NCBI RefSeq assembly: GCF_001645385.1
Contig: NZ_LVHI01000038.1
Location: forward strand, 124,179-185,079
Length of the DNA stretch: 60,901 nucleotides
Source of the DNA: Rhodococcoides kyotonense
GTDB taxonomy: Bacteria; Actinomycetota; Actinomycetes; Mycobacteriales; Mycobacteriaceae
Reading direction: 5' to 3'
A program made the translations under genes and the position numbers. The stretch's first letter is position 1; every line of letters starts with the position of its first letter. The notes under the pieces were generated by a model. It did no database searches. It saw nothing but the letters and a program-made list of their open reading frames with translations, and had not been told where the DNA came from. Below are positions 30,810 to 38,626 of the stretch, piece by piece.

Positions 30810-31928
30810 TCAGCCGCCATTGATACGCGCCATGTCCCCGTCGTAGTAGTCGATCAGCCTCTGGTCCATCACTTTTCGCCACAGCGGCGGAACGAGCGCG
30901 CAGAAAATCATGACCGCGTAACCGGCCGGAAGCTGCGGAGACTCGTCGACCGTCCGTAGCGCCTGGTACCGCCGAACCGGGTTCGCGTGGTGATCACTGT
31001 GCCGCTGCAGGTGGTACAGGAACAGATTGCTCCACAGGTGATCGCTGTTCCAGCTGTGGGTGTGGTTCGTCCGCTCGTACCGCCCCCGCTTGGTCTTCTG
31101 GCGCAACAGGCCGTAGTGCTCGAGGTAGTTGGCGGCCTCGAACAGGATCACCGCGATGGCAGCCTGCAGAACGAGATACGGCGCAACCTGCCACCCGAAG
31201 ATCGCGATCAACGCCGCGAACACCACGATCGACATGGCGAGCGCATTGAACAGGTGGTTGTGCGCGGTCCACGTCTTCTTGCCGACGCGATCGAGGCGCC
31301 TCTGTTCGAGCTCCCACGCCGACTTGATCCCGCCGAACATGCTGCGCGGCAAAAACTTCCAGAAGCTCTCGCCGTACCGAGCCGACGCCGGATCCTCGGG
31401 GGTCGCGACGCGTACATGATGGCCGTGATTGTGCTCGACGTAGAAGTGGCCGTAGAACGATTGCGCCAGAGTGACTTTGGACAGCCAGCGCTCGACGTTC
31501 TCGCGTTTGTGACCGAGTTCGTGCGCCGCGTTGATGCCGACACCGCCGACCACGCCGACCGTCACCGCCAGACCGATCCGCTCCGGAACACCGAGCGGCC
31601 CGTGAGCCCACAGGTAGCATGCCGCTATCAATCCCGCGTACTGCAATGGAATCAACAGGTAGAGGCACCAGCGGTAATACCTGTCGTTCTCGAGGGCTTC
31701 GGCGACCTCGAGCGGCGGATTGGACTTGTCCACGCCGGCGAACGCGTCGACCAGGGGGACGACGATGGCGATGATGATGAGCCCCAGCGCCCAGAATGCT
31801 CCGGGGCCGAGCCACGCCACTAGACCCCACGCCAAGAAGGGGCTCAGCGGGATGACCAGACCCAACGGCCAGAGGTATCGCTTGGGGTCACGCCATCCGA
31901 AAGCGGGCGCAGAGGGGGTGGCGTTCAT
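30810..31928 (-). CDS. alkB: Alkane 1-monooxygenase (AlkB)
   Basis: A 372-residue integral-membrane di-iron hydroxylase that oxidises n-alkanes to 1-alkanols with electrons from rubredoxin. All histidine boxes are present: HELGH (136-140), EHNHGHH (165-171) and LQRHSDHH (307-314), plus the AlkB-specific NYLEHYG (267-273). There are about six transmembrane helices. The gene is monocistronic: a terminator follows directly, and no rubredoxin, rubredoxin reductase or TetR gene is adjacent as in many Rhodococcus alkB clusters. Electron partners must be encoded elsewhere. A 30-bp-phased direct repeat (31959-31997) lies upstream. It is divergent from a lipase-like gene. Confidence 0.93.
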   Translation of the reverse strand: MNATPSAPAFGWRDPKRYLWPLGLVIPLSPFLAWGLVAWLGPGAFWALGLIIIAIVVPLVDAFAGVDKSNPPLEVAEALENDRYYRWCLYLLIPLQYAGLIAACYLWAHGPLGVPERIGLAVTVGVVGGVGINAAHELGHKRENVERWLSKVTLAQSFYGHFYVEHNHGHHVRVATPEDPASARYGESFWKFLPRSMFGGIKSAWELEQRRLDRVGKKTWTAHNHLFNALAMSIVVFAALIAIFGWQVAPYLVLQAAIAVILFEAANYLEHYGLLRQKTKRGRYERTNHTHSWNSDHLWSNLFLYHLQRHSDHHANPVRRYQALRTVDESPQLPAGYAVMIFCALVPPLWRKVMDQRLIDYYDGDMARINGG

Positions 31929-31958
31929 CGGGGCTGCACATCCCCTCGCCGTAAGTCA

Positions 31959-31997
31959 CGCATCGAAAAAATTACCTTTTCTAACTATCGCATCGAA
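31959..31997. promoter_or_regulatory. Helically phased direct repeats in the alkB upstream region
   Basis: CGCATCGAA occurs at 31959-31967 and 31989-31997, exactly 30 bases apart (about three helical turns), in the AT-rich stretch between alkB (start 31928) and the divergent gene at 32075. It is a candidate paired activator or repressor site that could serve both genes. Confidence 0.5.
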
Positions 31998-32074
31998 TCT
32001 ACTACTCTCCTGTACTTCGCCGCAGCCCCGTGGTGGGATTACCGAATCCGGCGCCTGTGTGAGGGGAACAACAC

Positions 32075-32905
32075 ATGAAGACCAGCGAATCGACGTTCAC
32101 GGGCGTGCACGGGACACGGATCGTCTACGACGTCCACACGCCCGACAACGCGACGGGGTTCCTCGTTCTGTCGCACGGCCTCGGCGAACACGCAGGTAGA
32201 TACCGTGAGGTCGTCGAGCGCCTGACCCAGCTCGGTCTGACGGTGTACACGATCGATCACCGCGGCCACGGACGTTCCGGCGGCAAGAGGCTGGAGCTGA
32301 AGAGTTGGTCCGATTACATCACCGATCTCCACGAACTGTTCCGCATCGCGCGTGCCGAGCATCCTGACGAGAAGGCATTTCTCCTCGGCCACAGCATGGG
32401 CGGCGCGATCGCGCTGTCGTACGCACTCGAGTATCAAGCGGAGCTCGACGCGTTGATGTTGTCCGGACCCTTCGCCGTGGTCGGCGACGACACCCCGAAG
32501 ATCCTGATCACGATCGGCAAGGTGCTCGGCAAGATCGCGCCGCGCGTGCCGGTGCAGACGCTCGATTCGGCCGACGTCTCGCGGGACCCGGCCGTCGTCG
32601 CCGCCTACGACGCCGACCCGCTCGTGCATCACGGCAAGATCCCCGCCGGTGTGGCCGGCGGTCTCGTCGGCGCGACCGAGAGCTTCCCGACGCGGCTGCC
32701 CACCCTCACCTTGCCGGTACTGGTGCAGCACGGCAGTGAGGACAAGCTCGCCGACGTCGCGGGAAGCCGCATGATCGCCGAGAAAGCCGGCTCGAAGGAT
32801 CTCACGATCGAGATCTACGACGGCCTCTATCACGAGATCTTCAACGAACCCGAGCGCCAGCAGGTGCTCGACGACCTGGTGGCCTGGCTGAAGCCACGCC
32901 TCTAG
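32075..32905 (+). CDS. Alpha/beta hydrolase, monoacylglycerol lipase-like
   Basis: A 276-residue serine hydrolase of the MGL type. LVLSHGLGEHAGRYREVVERL (split, about 25-45) carries the HGxGEH oxyanion signature, GHSMGGAIALSY (about 107-118) holds the nucleophile Ser, D in VQHGSEDKLAD (about 225) and H in YHEIFNEP (about 252) complete the triad. It probably hydrolyses monoacylglycerols or other lipid esters. ATG 32075 is divergent from alkB. Its stop is fused with that of the convergent amidohydrolase gene in CTAG 32902-32905. Confidence 0.88.
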   Translation: MKTSESTFTGVHGTRIVYDVHTPDNATGFLVLSHGLGEHAGRYREVVERLTQLGLTVYTIDHRGHGRSGGKRLELKSWSDYITDLHELFRIARAEHPDEKAFLLGHSMGGAIALSYALEYQAELDALMLSGPFAVVGDDTPKILITIGKVLGKIAPRVPVQTLDSADVSRDPAVVAAYDADPLVHHGKIPAGVAGGLVGATESFPTRLPTLTLPVLVQHGSEDKLADVAGSRMIAEKAGSKDLTIEIYDGLYHEIFNEPERQQVLDDLVAWLKPRL

Positions 32906-33780
32906 CGCTCGAAGAGCCGGGTTCCGTTGTAGTAGCAGACATCTCGCACCCAGTCGTCGCCGAGGTCGAGTCGCTGGACTGCGGTCAACGCCTCCGCGTA
33001 GGTGTACGGGATGTTGGGGAAGTCGCTGCCGAACAAGATGCGATCCTGCAGGTCCACCAGCCGTGACCGGCTGCTCGGTGGAAACGGCCACGCCGCCTCG
33101 GAGAAGTCGGTGAACGCCATCGTGGTGTCGAGTCGGACCTCCGAGTACGCGTCGGCGAGGTCGAGAAAGTCGTCGTACTCCGGCATGCCCATGTGTGCGA
33201 TGACGAGCGGCAAACGTGGAAAACGCTGCAGCAGAGCGTCGATCGGGCCGGGTCCGGTGTACGTCCCCGGTGCAGGCCCGGACCCGCAATGGATGACGAC
33301 GGGTATCCCCGCATCCTCTATCGCACCCCAGACCGGATCCAGCAACGGGTCGTTCGGCGAGTAGTTGCCGACCTGGATGTGCGATTTGAAGATTCGCGCA
33401 CCACCCGAGATGGCAGCGGCGACGTAGTCGCCGGCGGATTCCTCGGGATAGAAGGTCGCCGTGTGCACGCAGTCGGGCGTACGCTCGGCGAATTGTGCGC
33501 CCCATGCGTTGAGCCACGCGGCCATGTCCGGCTTGTGGGGATAGATCATCGACGTGAATCCGCGAACGCCGAACTCGCGCAACGTCTCCAAGCGCACGTC
33601 TTCGTCGTGACGATACGAGATCGGCCAGGTCATCCCCGTGAGGGGGCCTACCGCGTCGAAGTAGGCCCAGACCTTGTCCATGACGTTCTTCGGCATGAAG
33701 TGGGTGTGGACGTCGAAGATTCCGGGCAGGCCGAGGCCCTCCCAGAACGTCCGAACCTCTACGGTCTCAGCGGGCGACAT
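32902..33780 (-). CDS. Amidohydrolase family protein (ACMSD-like, Amidohydro_2)
   Basis: A 292-residue metal-dependent TIM barrel. FDVHTHFMP (about 18-26) is the N-terminal metal site, IPVVIHCGSG (about 158) and LVIAHMGMPE (about 187) supply further His ligands, and LFGSDFPNIPYT (about 247) carries the catalytic Asp. Relatives decarboxylate or hydrolyse aromatic-ring products. ATG 33780 overlaps the stop of the upstream dienelactone hydrolase gene by 14 bases, so both belong to one operon with a plausible aromatic- or lactone-related job. The stop shares CTAG with the convergent lipase gene. Confidence 0.85.
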   Translation of the reverse strand: MSPAETVEVRTFWEGLGLPGIFDVHTHFMPKNVMDKVWAYFDAVGPLTGMTWPISYRHDEDVRLETLREFGVRGFTSMIYPHKPDMAAWLNAWGAQFAERTPDCVHTATFYPEESAGDYVAAAISGGARIFKSHIQVGNYSPNDPLLDPVWGAIEDAGIPVVIHCGSGPAPGTYTGPGPIDALLQRFPRLPLVIAHMGMPEYDDFLDLADAYSEVRLDTTMAFTDFSEAAWPFPPSSRSRLVDLQDRILFGSDFPNIPYTYAEALTAVQRLDLGDDWVRDVCYYNGTRLFER

Positions 33781-34453
33781 GCGCGTCGAACCAGTCGAGG
33801 GTCTTGGACCACGCATCGGCCGACGCGTCGGCGTTGTACACCGCCGGGCGATCGTCGCAGTGGAATCCATGGTCCCCCTGGGCGTATCGGGTGATGTCGG
33901 TAGCCACCGGCGATGTGGCCGCGGCGGTGCGCAACTGTTCGACCTCCGAGGTGGGGATGCCCTTGTCCAGATCGCCGAAGAAGCCGTGCCACGGTGTCTG
34001 CAGAGCATCGGCGACGCTCAGCATCGTCGGATATCCGAAGCGGCCCTTGTCGATTCCGCCGCCGTAGAACGTTGCGGCGGCACCGAGGGGGCGTCGGGCA
34101 GCGGTATGGAAGGCGACCGTACCGCCCATGCAGAAACCGACGATCGCGCACTGTGTCGGCTCGAACCCACGCTCGGCCAAGCCTCCGAGCGCAGCGTCGA
34201 CATCCGAGTCGACCTCGTCGGCCTTCAAGGAACCGATCGACGACATCGCGGCTTTCATGTCGGTGTAGTCGTGTATCTGCTTGTTCTGCCGGTGGAACAG
34301 ATGCGGTGCGACCGCAACCCACCCGGCGTCGGCGAAGCGTCGGCAGACGTCGACGATGTGGTCGGTGACGCCGAACGCTTCCTGGATCACGACGACACCA
34401 CCACGGGGTGCAGCGCCTCCGGACGGTTCACGAAAGGTGAGAGGAGTGGTCAT
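33767..34453 (-). CDS. Dienelactone hydrolase family protein
   Basis: A 228-residue alpha/beta hydrolase with the dienelactone-hydrolase triad: Cys in GFCMGG (about 123-128), Asp near YGGGID/FFGDLD and His in GDHGFHCDD (about 202-210), plus the conserved Glu in VVVIQEAFG (about 21-29). Such enzymes open dienelactones in chloro-catechol pathways but also act on other esters. ATG 34453 begins MTTPLTFREP; the further upstream frame is unsupported. It is the first gene of a two-gene operon with the amidohydrolase. It is divergent from the quinone oxidoreductase gene (88 bases apart). Confidence 0.87.
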   Translation of the reverse strand: MTTPLTFREPSGGAAPRGGVVVIQEAFGVTDHIVDVCRRFADAGWVAVAPHLFHRQNKQIHDYTDMKAAMSSIGSLKADEVDSDVDAALGGLAERGFEPTQCAIVGFCMGGTVAFHTAARRPLGAAATFYGGGIDKGRFGYPTMLSVADALQTPWHGFFGDLDKGIPTSEVEQLRTAAATSPVATDITRYAQGDHGFHCDDRPAVYNADASADAWSKTLDWFDAHVAR

Positions 34454-34540
34454 ACCTCGATTGGAGCACAACCCGGTCCGTGCGCAGGTCGGGGGTTTTG
34501 TAGGCTGCATCACACGTCATCACTCTGGAGAGGACACTGT

Positions 34541-35530
34541 ATGCGCGCGGTACACATCACGAGGCTCGACGGTCCGGAATCGGTGGAGATCGTCGACATC
34601 GACGAGCCTGCGGCACGTGACGATGCGGTCGTCATCGACGTGCACGCCGCGGGCGTCGCATTCCCGGATGCACTACTGACGCGTGGGTTGTACCAGTACA
34701 AGCCGGAACTGCCGTTCGTACCGGGCAGCGAGATCGCAGGTGTCGTACGTTCGGCTCCCGAGGGTTCGGGGTTCGCCGCGGGTGACCGCGTCGCCGCGCT
34801 GACCGGCCTGTCCGACGGCATGGCCGAGGTCGCCGTCGTGTCCGCCGACACCGTGTTCAAGCTCCCCGACGCCGTCTCGCTCCCCGCAGGCGCCGGCCTC
34901 CTCTTCAACGACCTGACCGTGCACTTCGCGTTGCGCGAGCGCGGAAGACTGACCGAGGGCGAGACCGTCCTCGTCCACGGTGCCGCGGGCGGCATCGGCA
35001 CGTCGGCGCTGCGGATGGCACCGGTGCTCGGTGCGTCGCGAGTCATCGCTGTCGTCAGCTCCCAGGCGAAAGCCGACATCGCCCGCGCGGCGGGTGCCAC
35101 CGACGTCGTGCTGGTCGAGGACGAGAACGGACGCGGCTGGAAGGACGCCGTCAAGGAGCTCACCGGAGGGAAGGGCGTCGACGTCGTCGTCGATCCCGTC
35201 GGTGGTGACCGCTTCACGGACAGCATCCGCAGCCTGGCGCCGTCGGGACGCGTTCTCGTTCTCGGGTTCACCGGCGGCGAGATCCCGACCGTCAAGGTCA
35301 ATCGTTTGCTGCTGAACAACGTCGACGTCGTCGGAGTCGGCTGGGGCGCATGGTGGATGACGCGTCCGGGTTACCTCGCGACGCAGTGGGCCGAGCTCGA
35401 GCCGCTGCTCGCGTCCGGCAAGCTGACAGCGCCGGAACCGTCGGTCTTCCCGATCGAGAAGGCGGCCGAGGCCATCGCATCGCTCGAAAACCGCACGGCC
35501 GCAGGCAAAGTGGTACTACAGATTATTTGA
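34541..35530 (+). CDS. NADPH:quinone oxidoreductase family protein (zinc-free MDR)
   Basis: A 329-residue medium-chain reductase. MRAVHITRLDGPESVEIVDI at the start, PFVPGSEIAGVV (about 60-71), then the cofactor segment VLVHGAAGGIGTSALRMA (about 143-160) with AGGIG instead of the zinc-type GxGxxG, and VVDPVGGD. There are no structural-zinc cysteines, so it is of the QOR/crotonyl-reductase-like type using NADPH. ATG 34541 has GGAGAGGA 6 bases upstream. The large upstream extension of the open frame is a chance antisense frame. A short repeat hairpin (35532-35559) follows the stop. Confidence 0.88.
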   Translation: MRAVHITRLDGPESVEIVDIDEPAARDDAVVIDVHAAGVAFPDALLTRGLYQYKPELPFVPGSEIAGVVRSAPEGSGFAAGDRVAALTGLSDGMAEVAVVSADTVFKLPDAVSLPAGAGLLFNDLTVHFALRERGRLTEGETVLVHGAAGGIGTSALRMAPVLGASRVIAVVSSQAKADIARAAGATDVVLVEDENGRGWKDAVKELTGGKGVDVVVDPVGGDRFTDSIRSLAPSGRVLVLGFTGGEIPTVKVNRLLLNNVDVVGVGWGAWWMTRPGYLATQWAELEPLLASGKLTAPEPSVFPIEKAAEAIASLENRTAAGKVVLQII

Positions 35531-35531
35531 T

Positions 35532-35559
35532 GGTCGTTCCTGCGGGCTCCACTCCTGCC
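35532..35559. repeat. Short repeat element with CTCCACT-loop hairpin, copy 3
   Basis: A 28-base element reading GGTCGTTCCTGCGGGCTCCA and onward, starting one base after the quinone oxidoreductase stop and ending at the stop of the convergent ABC1 kinase gene (35560). Stem GCGGG/CCTGC with one G-U. Same orientation relative to the upstream gene as copies 1 and 2. Confidence 0.6.
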
Positions 35560-36915
35560 TCAATCAGGTAGGACGATGCCCCTCGCCTGGGACAGGGCTG
35601 CCACCTCGGCCGGAAACACGTTCTTGAACACGAACGGGTCCGTGCCGAGAGCCCAGTCCGGGGCCAGTTCGATGGCGTATCTCTCGAAGTAGCCGAGCTG
35701 CTTGCCGACGAGAATCAACTCCTCCGGGCTCGACGTGCGGTACTGCTGGCCCATCCCGACGAGCGCCTTGATGAAGTCGGTCAAACTGAAGTGCGCCAAC
35801 GTATCCGACAGCATCGGAGCGAACACGGTCTGCAGGATCATGCCGACTTCGGCGTCGGTGCCGACGTCGTCGGACACGATGCCGAGTCGTTTCACGCTGC
35901 CCGCGAGACGGGTGAAGTCGCCGTCGATGACGGTGGCATGGAACAGATCCTGGAGCAGCAGTCGCCACTGCTCGTCGATCTCGCCCATGACGCCGAAGTC
36001 CAGGAATGCGACGCGGCCGTCGTCGAGCACCCAGACGTTGCCCGCATGCACGTCGCCGTGGAACAACCCGTGCAGGACGAGCGCTTCCATCCACACCTTG
36101 GCGGCGCGCCGCACGATCAGCTCGGACTCCACGCCGGGCGTGCATTGGTCCAGTGGCGAACCGTGCATGCGCTCCATGCAGATGACTCGGTTGCCGCAGT
36201 ACTCGGTGATCACCTCGGGCGCGGTGACGAACTTGTTGTCGTCGAACGCGGAGATCCCCGCGCGGAACGCTGCTTGCCGACGCGCCTCGACGACACTGTC
36301 CAGCTCGGCGAAGGTGGCGGCATGCAGATCGACGATGATCGCCGACGCATTGGCCGTGGAGAAGAACGCGATGTACTTCTCGAGCGCACGCGCGAACACG
36401 TATGCGATACGCAGATCGACCTTCATGCGGTGGTAGATGCCGCGGCGCTGCACCTTCATGACGGCTTCCCTGCCGTCGTGCAGCACGCATCGATGCACCT
36501 GCGCGACAGACGCCGACGACAGCGGAACGTCGTCGAACAGCTGGAAGAGCTCGGAGGTACTACGCCCGAGGTCGGCCTCGATGACGGATCGCGCCTGGGC
36601 CGCGGGGAACGGCGGCACTTCGTCGAGACATCGCAGGCAGGTGTCGGCGAGGACCTTCGGGAACAACCCGGGCGACGACCCCATCAACTGCCCGACCTTC
36701 ACGAATGTCGGCCCGAGCGCGAAGAACGCGTCGACGACGCCTTCCGACGCATGGACCGCCCACCCGCGTCGCGGCCGTCCGATCCATTTGCCGACGGCGA
36801 TCACCTGGTAGAAAACGAGGACAGCGCCGATCACGACGAGGCGGAGGAATTCGCGGACGCCAAACGTGCGCAGAGGAGGAGGCGAGACCCGTGTCGCCGT
36901 AATGCCGCTGGTCAT
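35560..36915 (-). CDS. ABC1/UbiB (AarF/ADCK) family atypical kinase
   Basis: A 451-residue protein kinase-like fold: FVKVGQLMGSSPGLFP (about 71-86) is the KxGQ signature, SSASVAQVHRCVLHDGREAVMKVQR (split, about 134-158) the Ala-rich loop and lysine, HGLFHGDVHAGNVW (about 294-307) the catalytic loop and FLDFGVMGEID (about 315-325) the metal-binding segment. A hydrophobic segment near 24-42 could anchor it. Family members support quinone or lipid metabolism. ATG 36915 has AAGGGG 5 bases upstream. Monocistronic, convergent with the quinone oxidoreductase gene, which is suggestive but not proof of a shared role. Confidence 0.88.
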   Translation of the reverse strand: MTSGITATRVSPPPLRTFGVREFLRLVVIGAVLVFYQVIAVGKWIGRPRRGWAVHASEGVVDAFFALGPTFVKVGQLMGSSPGLFPKVLADTCLRCLDEVPPFPAAQARSVIEADLGRSTSELFQLFDDVPLSSASVAQVHRCVLHDGREAVMKVQRRGIYHRMKVDLRIAYVFARALEKYIAFFSTANASAIIVDLHAATFAELDSVVEARRQAAFRAGISAFDDNKFVTAPEVITEYCGNRVICMERMHGSPLDQCTPGVESELIVRRAAKVWMEALVLHGLFHGDVHAGNVWVLDDGRVAFLDFGVMGEIDEQWRLLLQDLFHATVIDGDFTRLAGSVKRLGIVSDDVGTDAEVGMILQTVFAPMLSDTLAHFSLTDFIKALVGMGQQYRTSSPEELILVGKQLGYFERYAIELAPDWALGTDPFVFKNVFPAEVAALSQARGIVLPD

Positions 36916-37037
36916 GCCACCCCTTGTGAGATTCTCCACATTTCCGCCATCCGAATCGCAGTCGACTGTACCTACCGGTAAGAGACGGTCACAGCCCACC
37001 CGGACCTGCGGAATGACCAGAAGAACAGGAGCGCACC

Positions 37038-37673
37038 ATCCACCGCATTCGACCAGGCCGCGCTGCTGCCGCAGCCGCTCTCTTCGGTGTCGCGGGCGTG
37101 CAGTATCTGCTGGCGGAGGCGTGGGCGTCGAGCCGGTACGACGGGTACGACCATCTCCGCGACACCGTCAGTCAATTGGGCGTTCCGGCGTCACCGGCGC
37201 ATGTGGTCATGAACGCCGCGTTCTGCGTGTCCGCAGTGTCGGTGGCGATCGCAGGCTGGGCCTCCGCCCCCGTGCTGCGGCGTCGGCGCCGCCGGGTGTA
37301 CCTGGGCGCAATCGCAACGTATTCGGTCGGCAGTCTTCTCGTGGCCGCAGTACACACCAGCGCAGAGAACGCAGGTGTCCACGTGGCAGGCGCGATCGCG
37401 GCCATCGGTGCAGGCAATCTGATTCCGATCCTCGTCGGAACGGGCGTGCCGGACTGCCCACGCTGGTATCGGGCTGCGAGCATCGGTCTGGGGGTCGTCG
37501 GATCTGCGGGGTCGGTTCTACTGATCGCCGGCGTCGGTCCGGTGGGCTTGGCCGAGAGGATCGGGATCGACACCTTCGTCGGCTGGGAGATCCTCACCGC
37601 AGTCGCTCTGGTGCGTTCTGCCGTCAGCAGAAAAGTTGTCGATAGTCCGGCGGACACACGTCCGCACTCCTAG
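37038..37673 (+). CDS. DUF998 family membrane protein (probable ATC start)
   Basis: A 211-residue protein with five or six transmembrane helices (near 10-28, 54-72, 84-103, 111-130, 142-161, 170-187). The DUF998-like pattern SxYDGYDHLRDTVSQLG follows helix 1. The first conventional start in frame, GTG 37098, would cut helix 1 and has no Shine-Dalgarno, whereas ATC 37038 lies 6 bases after AGGAG and adds a full first helix (IHRIRPGRAAAAAALFGVAG). No ATG/GTG/TTG lies between the upstream stop (37014) and 37098. I therefore favour initiation at ATC. The function is unknown. It is just upstream of the PopR-like gene. Confidence 0.75.
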   Translation: MHRIRPGRAAAAAALFGVAGVQYLLAEAWASSRYDGYDHLRDTVSQLGVPASPAHVVMNAAFCVSAVSVAIAGWASAPVLRRRRRRVYLGAIATYSVGSLLVAAVHTSAENAGVHVAGAIAAIGAGNLIPILVGTGVPDCPRWYRAASIGLGVVGSAGSVLLIAGVGPVGLAERIGIDTFVGWEILTAVALVRSAVSRKVVDSPADTRPHS

Positions 37674-37682
37674 CCTGAGGCC

Positions 37683-38030
37683 ATGGCCGACACGAACGAG
37701 ATCGCACCGGTAGTGCCACTGCGTCGTCCAGAGGACGCCTCGGAACCTCTCGTGCGCGACGGCATGGGCAAGGTGTTGCGTCGTCTGCGGCAGGACCAGG
37801 GACGCACCCTCGACGACGTGGCGTCGGAAGCCCGCGTGTCGACGCCCTACCTGTCGGAGATCGAGCGTGGCCGCAAGGAGGCGTCGTCGGAGGTCCTGTC
37901 GGCGCTGTGCGGCGCTTTGGAGATCAAGCCGTCGCACCTGATGATCTTGACGGGCCGCGAGCTCGCCGGGGCGTCGCCGCTCCGACGAGTCTCGCGTGGT
38001 CCGGCACCGGTGACGATGATGGCGGCCTAG
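37683..38030 (+). CDS. popR: PopR/ClgR-type XRE-family activator of clpP genes
   Basis: A 115-residue regulator with one Cro/C1-type HTH (about 28-85; GRTLDDVASEARVSTPYLSEIERGRKEASSE, written here as two contiguous helices plus turn) and a C-terminus ending in MMAA. In Streptomyces PopR activates clpP3P4, and its two terminal alanines make it a ClpP1P2 substrate. Here the gene converges on two clpP genes whose upstream region contains TCTGCC-N3-GGCAGA (39310-39324). Identity with PopR rather than ClgR is inferred from that context. Its stop shares CTAG 38027-38030 with the downstream clpP. Confidence 0.78.
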   Translation: MADTNEIAPVVPLRRPEDASEPLVRDGMGKVLRRLRQDQGRTLDDVASEARVSTPYLSEIERGRKEASSEVLSALCGALEIKPSHLMILTGRELAGASPLRRVSRGPAPVTMMAA

Positions 38031-38626
38031 TTCCTCGACTGTGCGATGTGATCCGCGAGCCCGTACTCGACTGCTTCGGTCGCCGAGAAGATCTTGTCCC
38101 GGTCGGTGTCGCGCCGGAGGATCTCGGGGTTCTGCCCCGTGTGACGGGCGAGGATGGTCTCCATCTCCGAGCGGACGCGAACGATCTCGTCCCGCTGCAG
38201 CGACAGATCCGAGATGACGCCCTCGCCGCCGCCCGACGGCTGATGCAACAGAACTCGTGCGTGCGCCAACATGATTCGCTTGCCCGCGGCTCCCGCCGCC
38301 ATCAGGACACCGGCGGCCGACGCGGCCTGCCCGACGCAGAACGTCGACACGTCCGGCCGGATGTACTCCATCGTGTCGTAGATGGCCGTCATCGCCGTGA
38401 ACGATCCACCGGGCGAGTTGATGTAGAGGCTGATGTCGGCGTCGGGGTTGTCGGACTCGAGATGGAACAGCTGGGCGATGATCACGTTGGCGACGCCGTC
38501 GTCGATCTCCGTCCCCAGGAAGACGACCCGCTCGCTGAGTAGACGGCTGTAGATGTCGTATGCCCGTTCGCCGCTGTGCGTGCGTTCGACGACGGTGGGA
38601 ATCGTGTACTGACCCATGAGATTCAC
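38027..38626 (-). CDS. clpP: ATP-dependent Clp protease proteolytic subunit (ClpP4-like, second of pair)
   Basis: A 199-residue ClpP serine peptidase. Triad Ser103 (GQAASAAG), His128 (LLHQP) and Asp177 (RDTDRD) is intact. YINSPGGS at 68-75 is the standard hydrophobic strand. It should form mixed tetradecameric rings with the ClpP encoded just upstream and work with ClpC/ClpX chaperones. GTG 38626 overlaps the upstream stop (GTGA), giving one-to-one synthesis. No tig or clpX gene is next to it, unlike the housekeeping clpP1P2 locus, so this is probably the accessory clpP3P4-type pair. The stop overlaps that of the PopR-like gene in CTAG. Confidence 0.92.
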   Translation of the reverse strand: MNLMGQYTIPTVVERTHSGERAYDIYSRLLSERVVFLGTEIDDGVANVIIAQLFHLESDNPDADISLYINSPGGSFTAMTAIYDTMEYIRPDVSTFCVGQAASAAGVLMAAGAAGKRIMLAHARVLLHQPSGGGEGVISDLSLQRDEIVRVRSEMETILARHTGQNPEILRRDTDRDKIFSATEAVEYGLADHIAQSRN

